DNA of 64,000 nucleotides. Origin: Burkholderiales bacterium (GTDB lineage: Bacteria; Pseudomonadota; Gammaproteobacteria; Burkholderiales; Burkholderiaceae_C). Positions 25,973-35,057 of the stretch are shown here, in pieces. Position numbers and translations under genes: made by a program. The notes beneath the pieces were generated by a model. It worked only from the letters and a program-made list of their open reading frames with translations, was not told the DNA's origin and did no database searches. Every line of letters begins with the position of its first letter. Within the stretch, counting starts at the first letter, position 1. Location: positions 186,001 through 250,000 of the forward strand of contig JACRAY010000009.1 in the NCBI GenBank assembly GCA_016213325.1, written 5' to 3'.

Positions 25973-26710
25973 ATGAGAATGAACCAGATGCATACACGCC
26001 CTGCCGCTGCAGTCACGCTGGCCGTTTTCGCGCTCGCCGGCGCGTCACCCGCTGCTGCTGCCGACGACTTCTTCTCCGGCGGCTGCAACCCGGTGGTCAC
26101 GGGCGCCATCGGCAGCGTGTTCGGCGCGATGATCGGTGGCCGCAGCGGCCGGCTGGGCGGCGTGGCCATCGGCGCCAGCGTCGGCGCGTTCGGATGCATG
26201 GCCTACAACTACTCGGCCAGCCAGACCAAGTCTTCGCAGCAGGTCGGCGAAGAGTTCAAGGCCGCCAACGGCGGCGTGCTTCCGACCGCCACGACGATCA
26301 CCCGCTTCGACGCGGCGATCAGTCCGGACGCGAACATCCAGGCCGGCACCGCAGTCGACGTCAGGTCGCAGATCGAGGTCGTTCCCGGCACCAACGACCC
26401 GCAGCCCAAGGTCGAGCAGGAGATCGCGCTCTTCACCCCCGACGGCAAACCAACCGGGAAGACCGCGCGCAAGTCCGCTGCGCAAAGCCCGGGCGGCGGC
26501 GCGTTCGAAACCAACTTCAAGTTCACGATGCCCCAGGGCGTGCCGCAGGGTGTGTATCCGGTCAAGAGCCAGGTGTTCGTGAACGACGAGCCGGCGGCGA
26601 ATACCGAGACGAAGTTCCAGGTGGTCGTAGGGCCCGGGGGAGTGGTTGTTGCCGTGGCGCGCAACCGCGCGCAGTTGATCGGCGACAAACTAGCCGCACA
26701 ATTCCCGTAG
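25973..26710 (+). CDS. Secreted protein of unknown function with glycine-rich hydrophobic segment
   Basis: A 245-residue protein with a signal peptide ending near ASPAAAA. The mature start has a Cys-containing glycine-zipper-like segment (VTGAIGSVFGAMIGG, then GVAIGASVGAFGC). The C-terminal half resembles a beta-sandwich (DVRSQIEVVPGTNDPQ, FVNDEPAANTETKFQVVVG). It follows the kinase gene by ten bases, so it is probably a partner or substrate of that kinase. I do not recognise a named family. Confidence 0.8.
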   Translation: MRMNQMHTRPAAAVTLAVFALAGASPAAAADDFFSGGCNPVVTGAIGSVFGAMIGGRSGRLGGVAIGASVGAFGCMAYNYSASQTKSSQQVGEEFKAANGGVLPTATTITRFDAAISPDANIQAGTAVDVRSQIEVVPGTNDPQPKVEQEIALFTPDGKPTGKTARKSAAQSPGGGAFETNFKFTMPQGVPQGVYPVKSQVFVNDEPAANTETKFQVVVGPGGVVVAVARNRAQLIGDKLAAQFP

Positions 26711-26795
26711 GACGAAGGCCGTGGGCTCCTTAACATCCGCCTGCCGGGCCATCCAGCCACCTTCGCAGCTGGCGCCCCCGCAGGAGACGACGGAC

Positions 26796-27242
26796 ATGTT
26801 TGAAGCCCTGAAGCGCTTCCTGGGCGGTGCCCCGGAACACACTGAACTCGACTCGGGCAGCCAGAAGGCGCTGGAGTTGCTCGACATCGAGGCCGCGAAG
26901 GCGGCGCACCTGAACTGGAAGATCCGGCTGCACGCCTACCTGGAAGGCAAGTCGAACGAGAACTTCGCCCCCGAGGTGATCTGCTTCGACGACCGCTGCG
27001 ACCTGGGCAAGTGGATCCACGGCGAAGGCAAGCAGCGGCTGGGCCGCTTCCCCGGCTTCACCGCGCTGGTCAGCCACCACAAGATGTTCCACTACGACGC
27101 CTCCAACGTGGTGTCGCAGTTCCAGGCGGGCCACGCCGCCGAAGCCCGCAAGACGCTGGAAGGCGTATTTGCCCAGCACTCGCGCTCGGTGGTGGAGTCG
27201 CTGGACACGCTGGCCCACCTGAGCCGGCCGCGCCGGCGCTGA
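26796..27242 (+). CDS. CZB (chemoreceptor zinc-binding) domain protein
   Basis: A 148-residue stand-alone CZB domain. The conserved His/Cys zinc set is visible in AKAAHLNWKIRL, the cluster FDDRCDLGKWIHGEG, and SHHKMFHYDASNV. CZB domains sense zinc or hypochlorite through the Cys-Zn bond, usually at the end of chemoreceptors or diguanylate cyclases; here there is no attached output domain. The ATG at 26796 follows AGGAGA. It is convergent with the GMP reductase gene. Confidence 0.85.
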   Translation: MFEALKRFLGGAPEHTELDSGSQKALELLDIEAAKAAHLNWKIRLHAYLEGKSNENFAPEVICFDDRCDLGKWIHGEGKQRLGRFPGFTALVSHHKMFHYDASNVVSQFQAGHAAEARKTLEGVFAQHSRSVVESLDTLAHLSRPRRR

Positions 27243-27261
27243 CAGCCCCTGGCGGATTGCC

Positions 27262-28239
27262 TTACATCAGCAGGTGTTCCCCGGCATTCTCCCCGCCGAG
27301 GATCACGTAGTTCACCCGCCGCAGGTCCGTCAGCCGGGTGCCGCCCGCATAGCTGATCGAACTCTGCAGGTCTTCTTCCATCTCGCGCAGCGTCTCCGAC
27401 AGGCGGCCCTTCACGGGTTCGAGGATGCGCTTGCCCTCGACGTGCTTGTACTGCCCCTTGTTGAAGTCCGACGCGCTGCCGTAGTACTCCTTGAACAGCT
27501 TGCCGTCGACTTCCACCGTCGCGCCGGGTGACTCTTCGTGGCCGGCCAGCATGGAGCCGACCATCACCATCGACGCGCCGAAGCGGATGCTCTTGGCGAT
27601 GTCGCCGTGCTCGCGGATGCCGCCGTCGGCAATGATGGGCTTGGTGGCCACGCGGGCACACCACTTCAGCGCCGACAGCTGCCAGCCGCCGGTGCCGAAG
27701 CCGGTCTTCATGCGCGTGATGCACACCTTGCCGGGGCCTATGCCCACCTTGGTGGCGTCGGCGCCCCAGTTCTCCAGGTCGATCACCGCTTCGGGCGTGC
27801 CCACGTTGCCGGCGATCACGAAGGCGTCGGGCAACTTTTCTTTCAGGTGCGCGATCATGGCCTTCACCGTGTCGGCGTGGCCGTGCGCGATGTCGATGGT
27901 GACGTAGTCGGGCACCAGGCCTTGCGCAGCCAGCTGGTCGACCGCTTCGTAGTCGGCGGGCTTCACGCCCACCGAGATCGATGCGTAGGCGCCTGCTTCC
28001 TTCATCTGCCGCACGAACGTCACGTTGTCCAGGTCGAAGCGGTGCATCACGTAGAAGTAGCCGTTGTCGGCCAGCCAGCGGCAGATCTTCTCGTCTACCA
28101 CCGTCTTCATGTTGGCCGGCACCACCGGCAGGCGGAACTTGCGCCCGCCGAACTCGATGCCCGGGTCGCATTCCGAGCGGCTCTGGACGCGGCACTTGCG
28201 CGGCAGCAACAGCACGTTGTCGTAGTCGAAGATGTCCAT
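27262..28239 (-). CDS. guaC: GMP reductase
   Basis: A 325-residue IMPDH/GMPR-family barrel that converts GMP to IMP with NADPH and releases ammonia. The active Cys is in [13 protein letters not shown], with the nucleotide site [21 protein letters not shown]. It lacks the CBS pair of IMP dehydrogenase and its length fits Gua[13 protein letters not shown] and the C-terminal flap match GMP reductase more than IMPDH. The start at 28239 gives the standard [13 protein letters not shown] opening. Confidence 0.9.
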   Translation of the reverse strand: MDIFDYDNVLLLPRKCRVQSRSECDPGIEFGGRKFRLPVVPANMKTVVDEKICRWLADNGYFYVMHRFDLDNVTFVRQMKEAGAYASISVGVKPADYEAVDQLAAQGLVPDYVTIDIAHGHADTVKAMIAHLKEKLPDAFVIAGNVGTPEAVIDLENWGADATKVGIGPGKVCITRMKTGFGTGGWQLSALKWCARVATKPIIADGGIREHGDIAKSIRFGASMVMVGSMLAGHEESPGATVEVDGKLFKEYYGSASDFNKGQYKHVEGKRILEPVKGRLSETLREMEEDLQSSISYAGGTRLTDLRRVNYVILGGENAGEHLLM

Positions 28240-28255
28240 GGTTGCCCCGCAAACG

Positions 28256-28290
28256 AAAAACCGGGCCGCAAACAAATGCTCGGGCCCGGT
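28256..28290 (-). terminator. Rho-independent terminator of the minus-strand secreted-protein gene
   Basis: On the minus strand ACCGGGCC (28283-28290) pairs with GGCCCGGT (28260-28267) around a 15-base loop and is followed by a run of T. It lies just after the stop of the gene at 28299-28967 and upstream of guaC. Confidence 0.85.
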
Positions 28291-28298
28291 GACCGATT

Positions 28299-28967
28299 CT
28301 ACCTCTGCTCACCTTCCGGCGCGCATTCGCTGCGGGCCATACCCCTTATACGGCCCTGCGCATCTTCCACCAGCGCCACCAGCCGCAGCCGCGAGGGGTG
28401 GGTGCCTTCGCGCAACTGCATCGAGCGGGCCTCGTACAGCGGGCGGCGGCCGTCCCAGCCGGTGACGAACGCGTTGCGCACGAGGTTGCGCGCCACCGGG
28501 CTGCCTTCGGTGCCGGCCGGCAGCGCTTCCACCAGCAGCAGCCAGGCGCGCCAGCGGCCCGGCGGGCCGCCTTTCAGCTCGATGGAGGTGCCGATGTAGT
28601 CGTTGATCGGCACACCTTGGGCGATGCGCACGCGGGGCGCCGGCCCGGCGGCCGCGGCGCGCACCGCGGCCATCCTTGCGGGCGCCTTTCGTTTCAGGGC
28701 CTGCAGGCGGGCGAGGGCGTCGTTGCTGGCGGCCGCCGAAAGCGGCGCGTCTTCGCCCTTGCTGCCGGGCACGATCCAGTCCAGCACCAGCGCTGCGCGG
28801 GCTGCCTGTGGGGTGGCCGGGTGGTTCCAGCAATCCTCGCAGTCGGCGTTGACGAAGCGCTCCAGCAGGTGCACCGGCCGCGGCTGGGCGTCGCTGGAGC
28901 ACACCGATTGGGCGGCGGCGGCGGTTGCGGTGCCGGCCAGCAGGACAGTGAACAGTTTCAGGAGCAT
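28299..28967 (-). CDS. Secreted protein of unknown function with CxxC
   Basis: A 222-residue protein with a signal peptide cleaved near AAAAQS. The mature start has [17 protein letters not shown], where a CxxC follows a strand as in DUF1223-type or thioredoxin-like proteins; this resemblance is weak. The rest has [13 protein letters not shown] and [15 protein letters not shown] without recognizable catalytic motifs. The start at 28967 was chosen for the signal peptide; longer readings run into uvrD on the other strand. It is divergent from uvrD with 28 bases between. Confidence 0.75.
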   Translation of the reverse strand: MLLKLFTVLLAGTATAAAAQSVCSSDAQPRPVHLLERFVNADCEDCWNHPATPQAARAALVLDWIVPGSKGEDAPLSAAASNDALARLQALKRKAPARMAAVRAAAAGPAPRVRIAQGVPINDYIGTSIELKGGPPGRWRAWLLLVEALPAGTEGSPVARNLVRNAFVTGWDGRRPLYEARSMQLREGTHPSRLRLVALVEDAQGRIRGMARSECAPEGEQR

Positions 28968-28995
28968 CGGGGTGTGGCCCTTCCTACAATGCCAC

Positions 28996-31344
28996 ATGTT
29001 CCCAGAAGTCGCCGACGCCTCCCCGCTCTTACACAACCTCAACCCGGAGCAGCGGGCCGCGGTCACCCTGCCCAACGAGCACGCCCTGATCCTGGCCGGC
29101 GCCGGCTCGGGCAAGACGCGCGTGCTCACCACGCGCATCGCGTGGCTGCTGTCCACCGGCCAGGTCGGCCCCGGCGGCGTGATGGCGGTGACGTTCACCA
29201 ACAAGGCCGCCAAGGAGATGATGACGCGGCTGCAGGCCATGCTGCCCGTCAACGTGCGCGGCATGTGGATCGGCACCTTCCATGGCCTGTGCAACCGCTT
29301 CCTGCGCGCGCACTGGAAGCTGGCCGCGCTGCCGTCCACCTTCCAGATCCTGGACACGCAGGACCAGCTGTCGGCGATCAAGCGCGTGATGAAGGCGCAC
29401 AACGTCGACGAAGAGCGCTTCCCGGCACGCGAGATGCAGTGGTACATCTCCGGCAACAAGGAGGAAGGCCTGCGCCCCAACATGGTGGAGACCCGCACCG
29501 AGGACGACCGCCGCAAGGTCGAGATCTACCAGCTGTACGAAGACCAGTGCAACCGCGAAGGCGTGGTGGATTTCGGCGAGCTCATGCTGCGCAGCTACGA
29601 GGTGCTGCGCGACAACGACCCGCTGCGCGAGCATTACCGCCGGCGCTTCCGCCACATCCTGATCGACGAGTTCCAGGACACCAACCGGCTGCAGTACCAG
29701 TGGATCAAGATGTTCGCGGGCGAGGCCAACAGCGTGTTCGCCGTGGGTGACGACGACCAGAGCATCTACGCTTTCCGCGGCGCGCGCGTGGGCAACATGA
29801 AGGACTTCGTGGGTGAGTTCGAGGTGCGCCACCAGATCAAGCTGGAGCAGAACTACCGCAGCTTCAGCAACATCCTGGACTCGGCCAACGAACTCATCAG
29901 CCACAACAAGCAGCGCCTGGGCAAGAACCTGCGCACCGACCAGGGCGCGGGCGAGCCGGTGCGGGTGTACGAGGCACCCACCGACATGTCGGAGGCGCAG
30001 TGGACGGTGGAGGAGATTCGCAACCTCGTGCGTGAGGATATCGAGCGCAACGAGATCGCCGTGCTCTACCGCAGCAACGCGCAAAGCCGCGTGCTGGAAA
30101 CGGCGCTCTTCAACGCCAGCGTGCCGTATCGCGTGTACGGCGGCTTGCGCTTCTTCGAGCGCGCCGAGATCAAGCATGCGCTGGCCTACCTGCGCCTGCT
30201 GGAAAACGGCAGCGACGACACCAGCTTCCTGCGCGTGGTCAACTTCCCGCCGCGTGGAATAGGCGCACGCACCATCGAACAGTTGCAGGATGCGGCGCGC
30301 GCGAGACAGTCGTCGCTGCACGACGCGGTGGCGTTCACCACGGGCAAGGGCGGCAACAACCTGGCGGCCTTCGTCGCCATGATCGACTCGATGCGCAGCC
30401 AGACCGAGGGGCTCACTCTGCGCGAGATCATCGACGTGGTGCTGCGCGACAGCGGCCTCATCGACCACTACCGCTCCGAGCGCGACGGCGCCGACCGCAT
30501 CGAGAACCTGGAAGAGCTGGTGAACGCGGCGGAGAGCTTCGTCACGCAGGAGGGCTTCGGCCGCGACGCTGTCGCGCTGCCCATCGACGAGCTCGGCGGC
30601 ACGGTCCTGCGCCAGTCCCCGGCGAGCCAGGGGCTGGACCCCAGCCAGCCGGACATCAACGAACCCGCGCCGGATTACATTCCGCCCGATTCGGAGACGG
30701 GCGAAACGCTGTCACCGCTGGCCGCCTTCCTCACCCACGCCGCGCTGGAGTCCGGCGACAACCAGGCGCAAGCCGGGCAGGACGCGGTACAGCTCATGAC
30801 CGTGCACGCGGCCAAGGGGCTGGAGTTCGACTGCGTGTTCGTGACCGGGCTGGAAGAGGGGCTGTTTCCCAGCGAGCGGTCGATGGCCGACCGCGACGGG
30901 CTGGAGGAAGAACGGCGCCTCATGTACGTGGCGATCACGCGGGCGCGCAAGCGCCTGTACCTCACGCACTCGCAGACGCGCCTGCTGCACGGCCAGACCC
31001 GCTACAACGTGCGCAGCCGCTTCTTCGACGAGTTGCCGGAACATGCGCTGAAGTGGCTGACGCCGAAGAACCAGGCCTTCGGCAAGTCGGCATTCGGCTT
31101 CGGCATGGGCTACCCCACCTCACGCCCGCGCGAGACGTATGCCAGCCCGCCGGTCCCGGCGCAGAAAGCCGGCCCCGCCCATGGCCTGCGGCCCGGCATG
31201 CAGGTGTTCCACAACAAGTTCGGCGAGGGCACCGTGCTCACGCTCGAAGGCAGCGGCGAAGACGCGCGGGCGCAGATCAACTTTCCCAGGCACGGCCACA
31301 AGTGGCTGGCGCTGTCGGTGGCGAAGCTGACGCCTGTGCCCTAA
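28996..31344 (+). CDS. uvrD: DNA helicase UvrD/Rep family (UvrD/PcrA)
   Basis: A 782-residue superfamily 1A 3'-5' DNA helicase for nucleotide excision and mismatch repair. Motif I is AGAGSGKTR, II DEFQDTN, III VGDDDQSIYAFRGA, V LMTVHAAKGLEFD, VI RRLMYVAITRARKRL. The C-terminal ~60 residues (GMQVFHNKFGEGTVL) form the Tudor-like tail that contacts RNA polymerase and UvrB. Length and tail favour UvrD over Rep. The ATG at 28996 gives the usual short N-terminus before LNPEQRAAV. Confidence 0.95.
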   Translation: MFPEVADASPLLHNLNPEQRAAVTLPNEHALILAGAGSGKTRVLTTRIAWLLSTGQVGPGGVMAVTFTNKAAKEMMTRLQAMLPVNVRGMWIGTFHGLCNRFLRAHWKLAALPSTFQILDTQDQLSAIKRVMKAHNVDEERFPAREMQWYISGNKEEGLRPNMVETRTEDDRRKVEIYQLYEDQCNREGVVDFGELMLRSYEVLRDNDPLREHYRRRFRHILIDEFQDTNRLQYQWIKMFAGEANSVFAVGDDDQSIYAFRGARVGNMKDFVGEFEVRHQIKLEQNYRSFSNILDSANELISHNKQRLGKNLRTDQGAGEPVRVYEAPTDMSEAQWTVEEIRNLVREDIERNEIAVLYRSNAQSRVLETALFNASVPYRVYGGLRFFERAEIKHALAYLRLLENGSDDTSFLRVVNFPPRGIGARTIEQLQDAARARQSSLHDAVAFTTGKGGNNLAAFVAMIDSMRSQTEGLTLREIIDVVLRDSGLIDHYRSERDGADRIENLEELVNAAESFVTQEGFGRDAVALPIDELGGTVLRQSPASQGLDPSQPDINEPAPDYIPPDSETGETLSPLAAFLTHAALESGDNQAQAGQDAVQLMTVHAAKGLEFDCVFVTGLEEGLFPSERSMADRDGLEEERRLMYVAITRARKRLYLTHSQTRLLHGQTRYNVRSRFFDELPEHALKWLTPKNQAFGKSAFGFGMGYPTSRPRETYASPPVPAQKAGPAHGLRPGMQVFHNKFGEGTVLTLEGSGEDARAQINFPRHGHKWLALSVAKLTPVP

Positions 31345-31369
31345 CGATGCATCGTGCCGTCGGCATGCT

Positions 31370-31420
31370 TTTCGGCTGCGCCGAAAGCTAGCCAAAGGCA
31401 CTGACTCAAGAAGAGTCAGT
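31370..31420. terminator. Two stem-loops between convergent genes
   Basis: Two perfect hairpins lie between uvrD and the convergent hypothetical gene: TTTCGGC-TGC-GCCGAAA (31370-31386) and ACTGACTC-aagaa-GAGTCAGT (31400-31420). The second contains the stop codon of the minus-strand gene. Neither has a good T run, so their action as terminators is only probable. Confidence 0.5.
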
Positions 31421-31973
31421 CACCCATGTGGTGCCACTCTTCCTCGGGCAAGCCCTTCACGAAGGCCAGCATCTGCTGCAGGCAACCGTGCTTCTCGCAC
31501 CACTCGATGTGGTCGCGAAAGGCCATGCGCTTGGCCAGCGCGGGGGTGCGCAGCCAGCTGTCGCCGGTGAGCGGCGGCGAAGGCAGGTCGTCGCTGCCGG
31601 GCACCCATTGCGGAAACTGGCCGAACAGCTCGGCCCAGCGCCGCTGCTTGGGGCAGACCCGGTTGTTCTTGCGCGCTTCCACCATCACTTCGTTGGCGGA
31701 GAGGGCGCGGGCCTTGGCGGCCCCGGCCGGCGGTCCCTTGCCGTCACGCAGGGGCGACAGCGCGGCAGGCTCGGTCTTGGCGTAGCGCCTATCCACGCCC
31801 GGCGGCATGATCGAAGTGCCCGGCGCGGTAGGGGCGAACTGCTTGTCCGACTTCTCCAGGGCATCGTTCCAGGCGGCCCAGCCGGTTTCGTCGCCCAGTT
31901 CCTTGACGTCGCCCGCAGGGACGGTGTTGCCGAAAGCCGGGCGTTTCCTGGGGGGTGGGCTGCTGCCTTTCAC
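31416..31973 (-). CDS. Protein of unknown function, Cys/Trp-rich C-terminal domain
   Basis: A 185-residue protein with no signal peptide or membrane helix. The first ~90 residues are Pro/Ala-rich and probably disordered. The C-terminal part (VCPKQRRWAELFGQF, then FRDHIEWCEKHGCLQQMLAF) has conserved-looking Cys, Trp and His residues and looks like a small folded helical domain. I recognise no named family; similar proteins appear to be common in Comamonadaceae from memory, without a known function. Confidence 0.72.
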   Translation of the reverse strand: MKGSSPPPRKRPAFGNTVPAGDVKELGDETGWAAWNDALEKSDKQFAPTAPGTSIMPPGVDRRYAKTEPAALSPLRDGKGPPAGAAKARALSANEVMVEARKNNRVCPKQRRWAELFGQFPQWVPGSDDLPSPPLTGDSWLRTPALAKRMAFRDHIEWCEKHGCLQQMLAFVKGLPEEEWHHMGD

Positions 31974-32072
31974 TTTCGCTCCTGCCGAGTCTTTCCATTA
32001 TGGGTCCAGCTTGTAAGCCCGGCACAATGTAAGCGTGACTTAATGCCGCCTATCCACCCAGGAGAGCAAGCC

Positions 32073-32543
32073 ATGACCCACCGGTATGTCCTGGCCGCAT
32101 TGGCGGCCCTGGTGATCGCGGTTCCCGCATGGGCAGCCGACACGCCCGACCCGGCGCCGCGCAAACCCGGCGTCGACGAACGCATGGCCACGGCGCGCAA
32201 GGCGATCGACGCACGCGACTGGTCGCGCGCAGTGTCCGAGCTCGGCAGTGTCGTGCAAGAAGACCCCAACAACGCCGACGCCCACAACCTGCTAGGCTAC
32301 AGTTGGCGCAAGCGCACGCCCAATCCCGACGTGACCAAGGCGTTCGAGCACTACTACATCGCGCTGCGCATCAACCCCACCCACAAGGGCGCGCAGGAAT
32401 ACATCGGGCAGGCCTACCTGATGGAAAAACGCATCGTGCAGGCCGAGCAGCACCTCGCCGAGCTGCAGAAGATCTGCGCCGGCGCGTGCCCCGAGTACCA
32501 GGAGCTCGCGAAAGCGATCGCCGAATTCAAGGCCCGCAACTGA
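32073..32543 (+). CDS. Periplasmic tetratricopeptide-repeat protein
   Basis: A 156-residue exported protein with a signal peptide ending at AWAADT (about residue 22). Three TPR units follow: ARKAIDARDWSRAVSELGSV, AHNLLGYSWRKR...AFEHYYIALRINP, and GAQEYIGQAYLME with EQHLAELQKIC. Two Cys in ICAGACPEY may form a disulfide in the periplasm. The start at 32073 follows GGAGAG. It sits 14 bases before the hybrid kinase and may be part of its operon. Confidence 0.85.
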   Translation: MTHRYVLAALAALVIAVPAWAADTPDPAPRKPGVDERMATARKAIDARDWSRAVSELGSVVQEDPNNADAHNLLGYSWRKRTPNPDVTKAFEHYYIALRINPTHKGAQEYIGQAYLMEKRIVQAEQHLAELQKICAGACPEYQELAKAIAEFKARN

Positions 32544-32557
32544 AGCAAGACCCTTCG

Positions 32558-33952
32558 ATGGACGCGGACGGCCTGGGCCACGAACTGCGCACGCCGCTGA
32601 ACGCCATCCTCGGCTTCAGCACGCTGATGCAGCGCGACGACAACCTCACCGACCGGCAGCGTGAGCGGCTGGCCACCATCGAGCTGGCCGGCCGGCGCCT
32701 GCTCGGGAGCATCGACACCCTGCTGGCACAGCGCGGCATGGCACCGGTCGACTTCGAGCCCACCCATTCGCCGCCGGCAACCGAGCGCAGCAGGCATGTA
32801 CAGCGGCCGGCGCAGGGCGCCCTGGTGCTGGTGGTGGACGACACGCCCGACAACGTGGCGCTGCTCACCGACGTCCTGCAGGCCGAGGGCCTGGACGTGC
32901 TCAGCGCGGGCAACGGCCATGGCGCCATCGAAATCGCGCTGGAGCACCAGCCCGACCTCATCCTGATGGATGTGCAGATGGAAGGGCTGGGCGGTTTCGG
33001 GGCGTGCGCGGTGCTGAAGTCCGAGGCGCGCACGCGCGACATCCCGGTCATCTTCATGACGGTGGTGAACGACACGGCCACCAAGGTCGCCGCTTTCGAA
33101 GCGGGTGCCGCCGACTACGTGACCAAGCCTTTCAACCTGGACGAGGCGCTGGCGCGCGTTCACACGCAGCTGAGGCTGGTGCATAGCCAGAAGCAGCTGG
33201 CGCGCATGAACAGCGAGCTGGAAGAGCGCGTGCGCGAGCGTACCGCGCAGCTCGAGGCGGCCAACCTCGACCTGCAGTCGTTCTGCCACTCCATGGCGCA
33301 CGACCTGCGCGGGCCGCTGGGTGCGCTGGACGGCTTCAGCTGCCTGCTCGAGGAGCAGCTGGGCGACGCGGAGAATCCGCGCACCCGCCATTACCTGTCG
33401 CGCATCCGCGCCGGCGTGAAGCAGGTGGACGCCCTGACCGAGGCGCTGCTGTCGCTGGCCCACCTGAGCCTGCACGAGGGCACGGGCGAAGCCGTGGACC
33501 TGGGCGAGCTGGCCGCGCACGCGCTCGAAGCGCACATGGCGCGCGAGCCGCAGCGGCAGGTGCAGGTAGACCTGGCCCAGGGGCTCGAGGTCAGCGCCGA
33601 CCGTGCGCTGCTGAAGCTGCTGGTGGACCACCTCATCGCCAACGCCTGGAAGTTCACAGCGGGCGAGGCGCTGGCCGAGATCCAGGTCGGGCGCGCAGCG
33701 GACCACGACGGCGCGCCCGTGTTCTACGTGCGCGACAACGGCACCGGCTTCGACATGGCCTATGCCGACAAGCTGTTCCAGCCTTTCCAGCGGCTGCACA
33801 AGGTGGCCGACTTTCCCGGGCTGGGCGTGGGCCTCGCCGTGGTGGAGCGCATCGTGCGCCGGCACGGCGGCCGCGTGTGGGTCGAGGCGGAGCCGGGGCG
33901 GGGCTCCACGTTCTACTTCACGCTCAGTCCAGCGTCTGCCGATAGCGCTTGA
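32558..33952 (+). CDS. Hybrid histidine kinase with HisKA-REC-HisKA-HATPase order
   Basis: A 464-residue cytoplasmic signalling protein with no membrane segment. Residues ~5-65 are a phosphoacceptor helix pair (GHELRTPLNAILGF, His8) with no ATPase behind it. A receiver domain follows (LVLVVDDTPDN, phosphoacceptor Asp in LILMDVQM, Lys in VTKPFN), then a coiled coil, a second H-box (SMAHDLRGPLGAL) and a complete HATPase with NAWKF, DNGTGFD and GLGVGLAVV. The first H-box may act as an acceptor or dimer element. The 3' end overlaps the convergent permease gene by 29 bases. Confidence 0.9.
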   Translation: MDADGLGHELRTPLNAILGFSTLMQRDDNLTDRQRERLATIELAGRRLLGSIDTLLAQRGMAPVDFEPTHSPPATERSRHVQRPAQGALVLVVDDTPDNVALLTDVLQAEGLDVLSAGNGHGAIEIALEHQPDLILMDVQMEGLGGFGACAVLKSEARTRDIPVIFMTVVNDTATKVAAFEAGAADYVTKPFNLDEALARVHTQLRLVHSQKQLARMNSELEERVRERTAQLEAANLDLQSFCHSMAHDLRGPLGALDGFSCLLEEQLGDAENPRTRHYLSRIRAGVKQVDALTEALLSLAHLSLHEGTGEAVDLGELAAHALEAHMAREPQRQVQVDLAQGLEVSADRALLKLLVDHLIANAWKFTAGEALAEIQVGRAADHDGAPVFYVRDNGTGFDMAYADKLFQPFQRLHKVADFPGLGVGLAVVERIVRRHGGRVWVEAEPGRGSTFYFTLSPASADSA

Positions 33953-35057
33953 GCGCCACCGCCGCAGCCACGGCCATGAAGGCGAGCATGGGCCACAGCT
34001 CGCCTGCCAGCTGCGGCAGCTCGCTGCCCTTCAGCATGATGCCGCGCACGATGCGCAGGAAGTGCGTGAGCGGCAGCAGCTCGCCCAGCCACTGCGCCCA
34101 TTCGGGCATGCCGCGGAACGGGAACATGAAGCCCGACAGCAGCATGCTGGGCAGGAAGAAGAAGAACGTCATCTGCATCGCCTGCAGCTGGTTGCGTGCC
34201 AGCGTGGAGAAGGTGAAGCCGACGCCGAGATTGGCCACGATGAAAACGCCGATCATGGCCAGCAGCAGCACGAGGCTGCCTTCCATCGGCACGTCGAACA
34301 GCAGCCAGGCCGCCCCGAGGATCACGCCGAGCTGGATGTAGCCGATCACCACGTACGGCAGGATCTTGCCCGCCATCACCTCGGCCGGCAGCACCGGCGT
34401 GGCCAGCAGGTTCTCCATGGTGCCGCGCTCGCGCTCGCGCGTCATCGCCAGCGAGGTCAGCATCACCATGGTCATGGTCAGGATGGTGCCCACCAGCCCC
34501 GGCACGATGTTGTAGCGCGACAGCCCCTCGGGGTTGTAGCGGCGGTGCACCACGATCTCGTAGGGCAGGTCCTTGCCCCTCAGGTGAGCCAGCGGGCCGT
34601 GCAGCTCGCGCTGCAGCGCCTGGGCGGCCGCGCCCTGCAAGGCCGCGAGCGCATTGCCCGAGGCCGAAGGGTCGGTGGCATCGGCGGCCAGCAGCAGCGC
34701 CGGCCGCTCGCGGCGCACCAGCGAGCGGCCGAACTGCGGCGGGATGATGATGATGAACTGCACGTCGCCGCGCGCCAGCAGCGCCTCGGCCTCGCGCTCG
34801 CTGGCACCCTGGTGGACGATACGGAAGTAGCCGGTGGTCTGCAGCGTGGCAGTAACGCTGCGTGCCATCGGGCTCGCATCGGCGGCCACCAGGGCGGTGG
34901 GCAGCCCGCGCGGGTCGGTGTTGATGGCATAGCCGAACAGCACCAGCTGCAGCACCGGCACGCCGATGGCCATGGCGAAGGTCAGGCGGTCCCGCATCAT
35001 CTGCTGGAACTCCTTGATGAACACCGCCAGCGTGCGTTGCCAGGACAGCCGTGTCAT
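33924..35057 (-). CDS. ABC-2 type transporter permease (YhhJ-like)
   Basis: A 377-residue membrane protein of the ABC-2 export class. One N-terminal helix (FAMAIGVPVLQLVLFGYAINTD) is followed by a long periplasmic segment and five C-terminal helices, the layout of YhhJ/YbhR. The motif RERERGTMENLLATPV is conserved at the ATPase-contacting loop. The start overlaps the ATPase stop by four bases. Together with the HlyD-like protein it should form an efflux pump; the cargo is unknown. Confidence 0.9.
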   Translation of the reverse strand: MTRLSWQRTLAVFIKEFQQMMRDRLTFAMAIGVPVLQLVLFGYAINTDPRGLPTALVAADASPMARSVTATLQTTGYFRIVHQGASEREAEALLARGDVQFIIIIPPQFGRSLVRRERPALLLAADATDPSASGNALAALQGAAAQALQRELHGPLAHLRGKDLPYEIVVHRRYNPEGLSRYNIVPGLVGTILTMTMVMLTSLAMTRERERGTMENLLATPVLPAEVMAGKILPYVVIGYIQLGVILGAAWLLFDVPMEGSLVLLLAMIGVFIVANLGVGFTFSTLARNQLQAMQMTFFFFLPSMLLSGFMFPFRGMPEWAQWLGELLPLTHFLRIVRGIMLKGSELPQLAGELWPMLAFMAVAAAVALKRYRQTLD

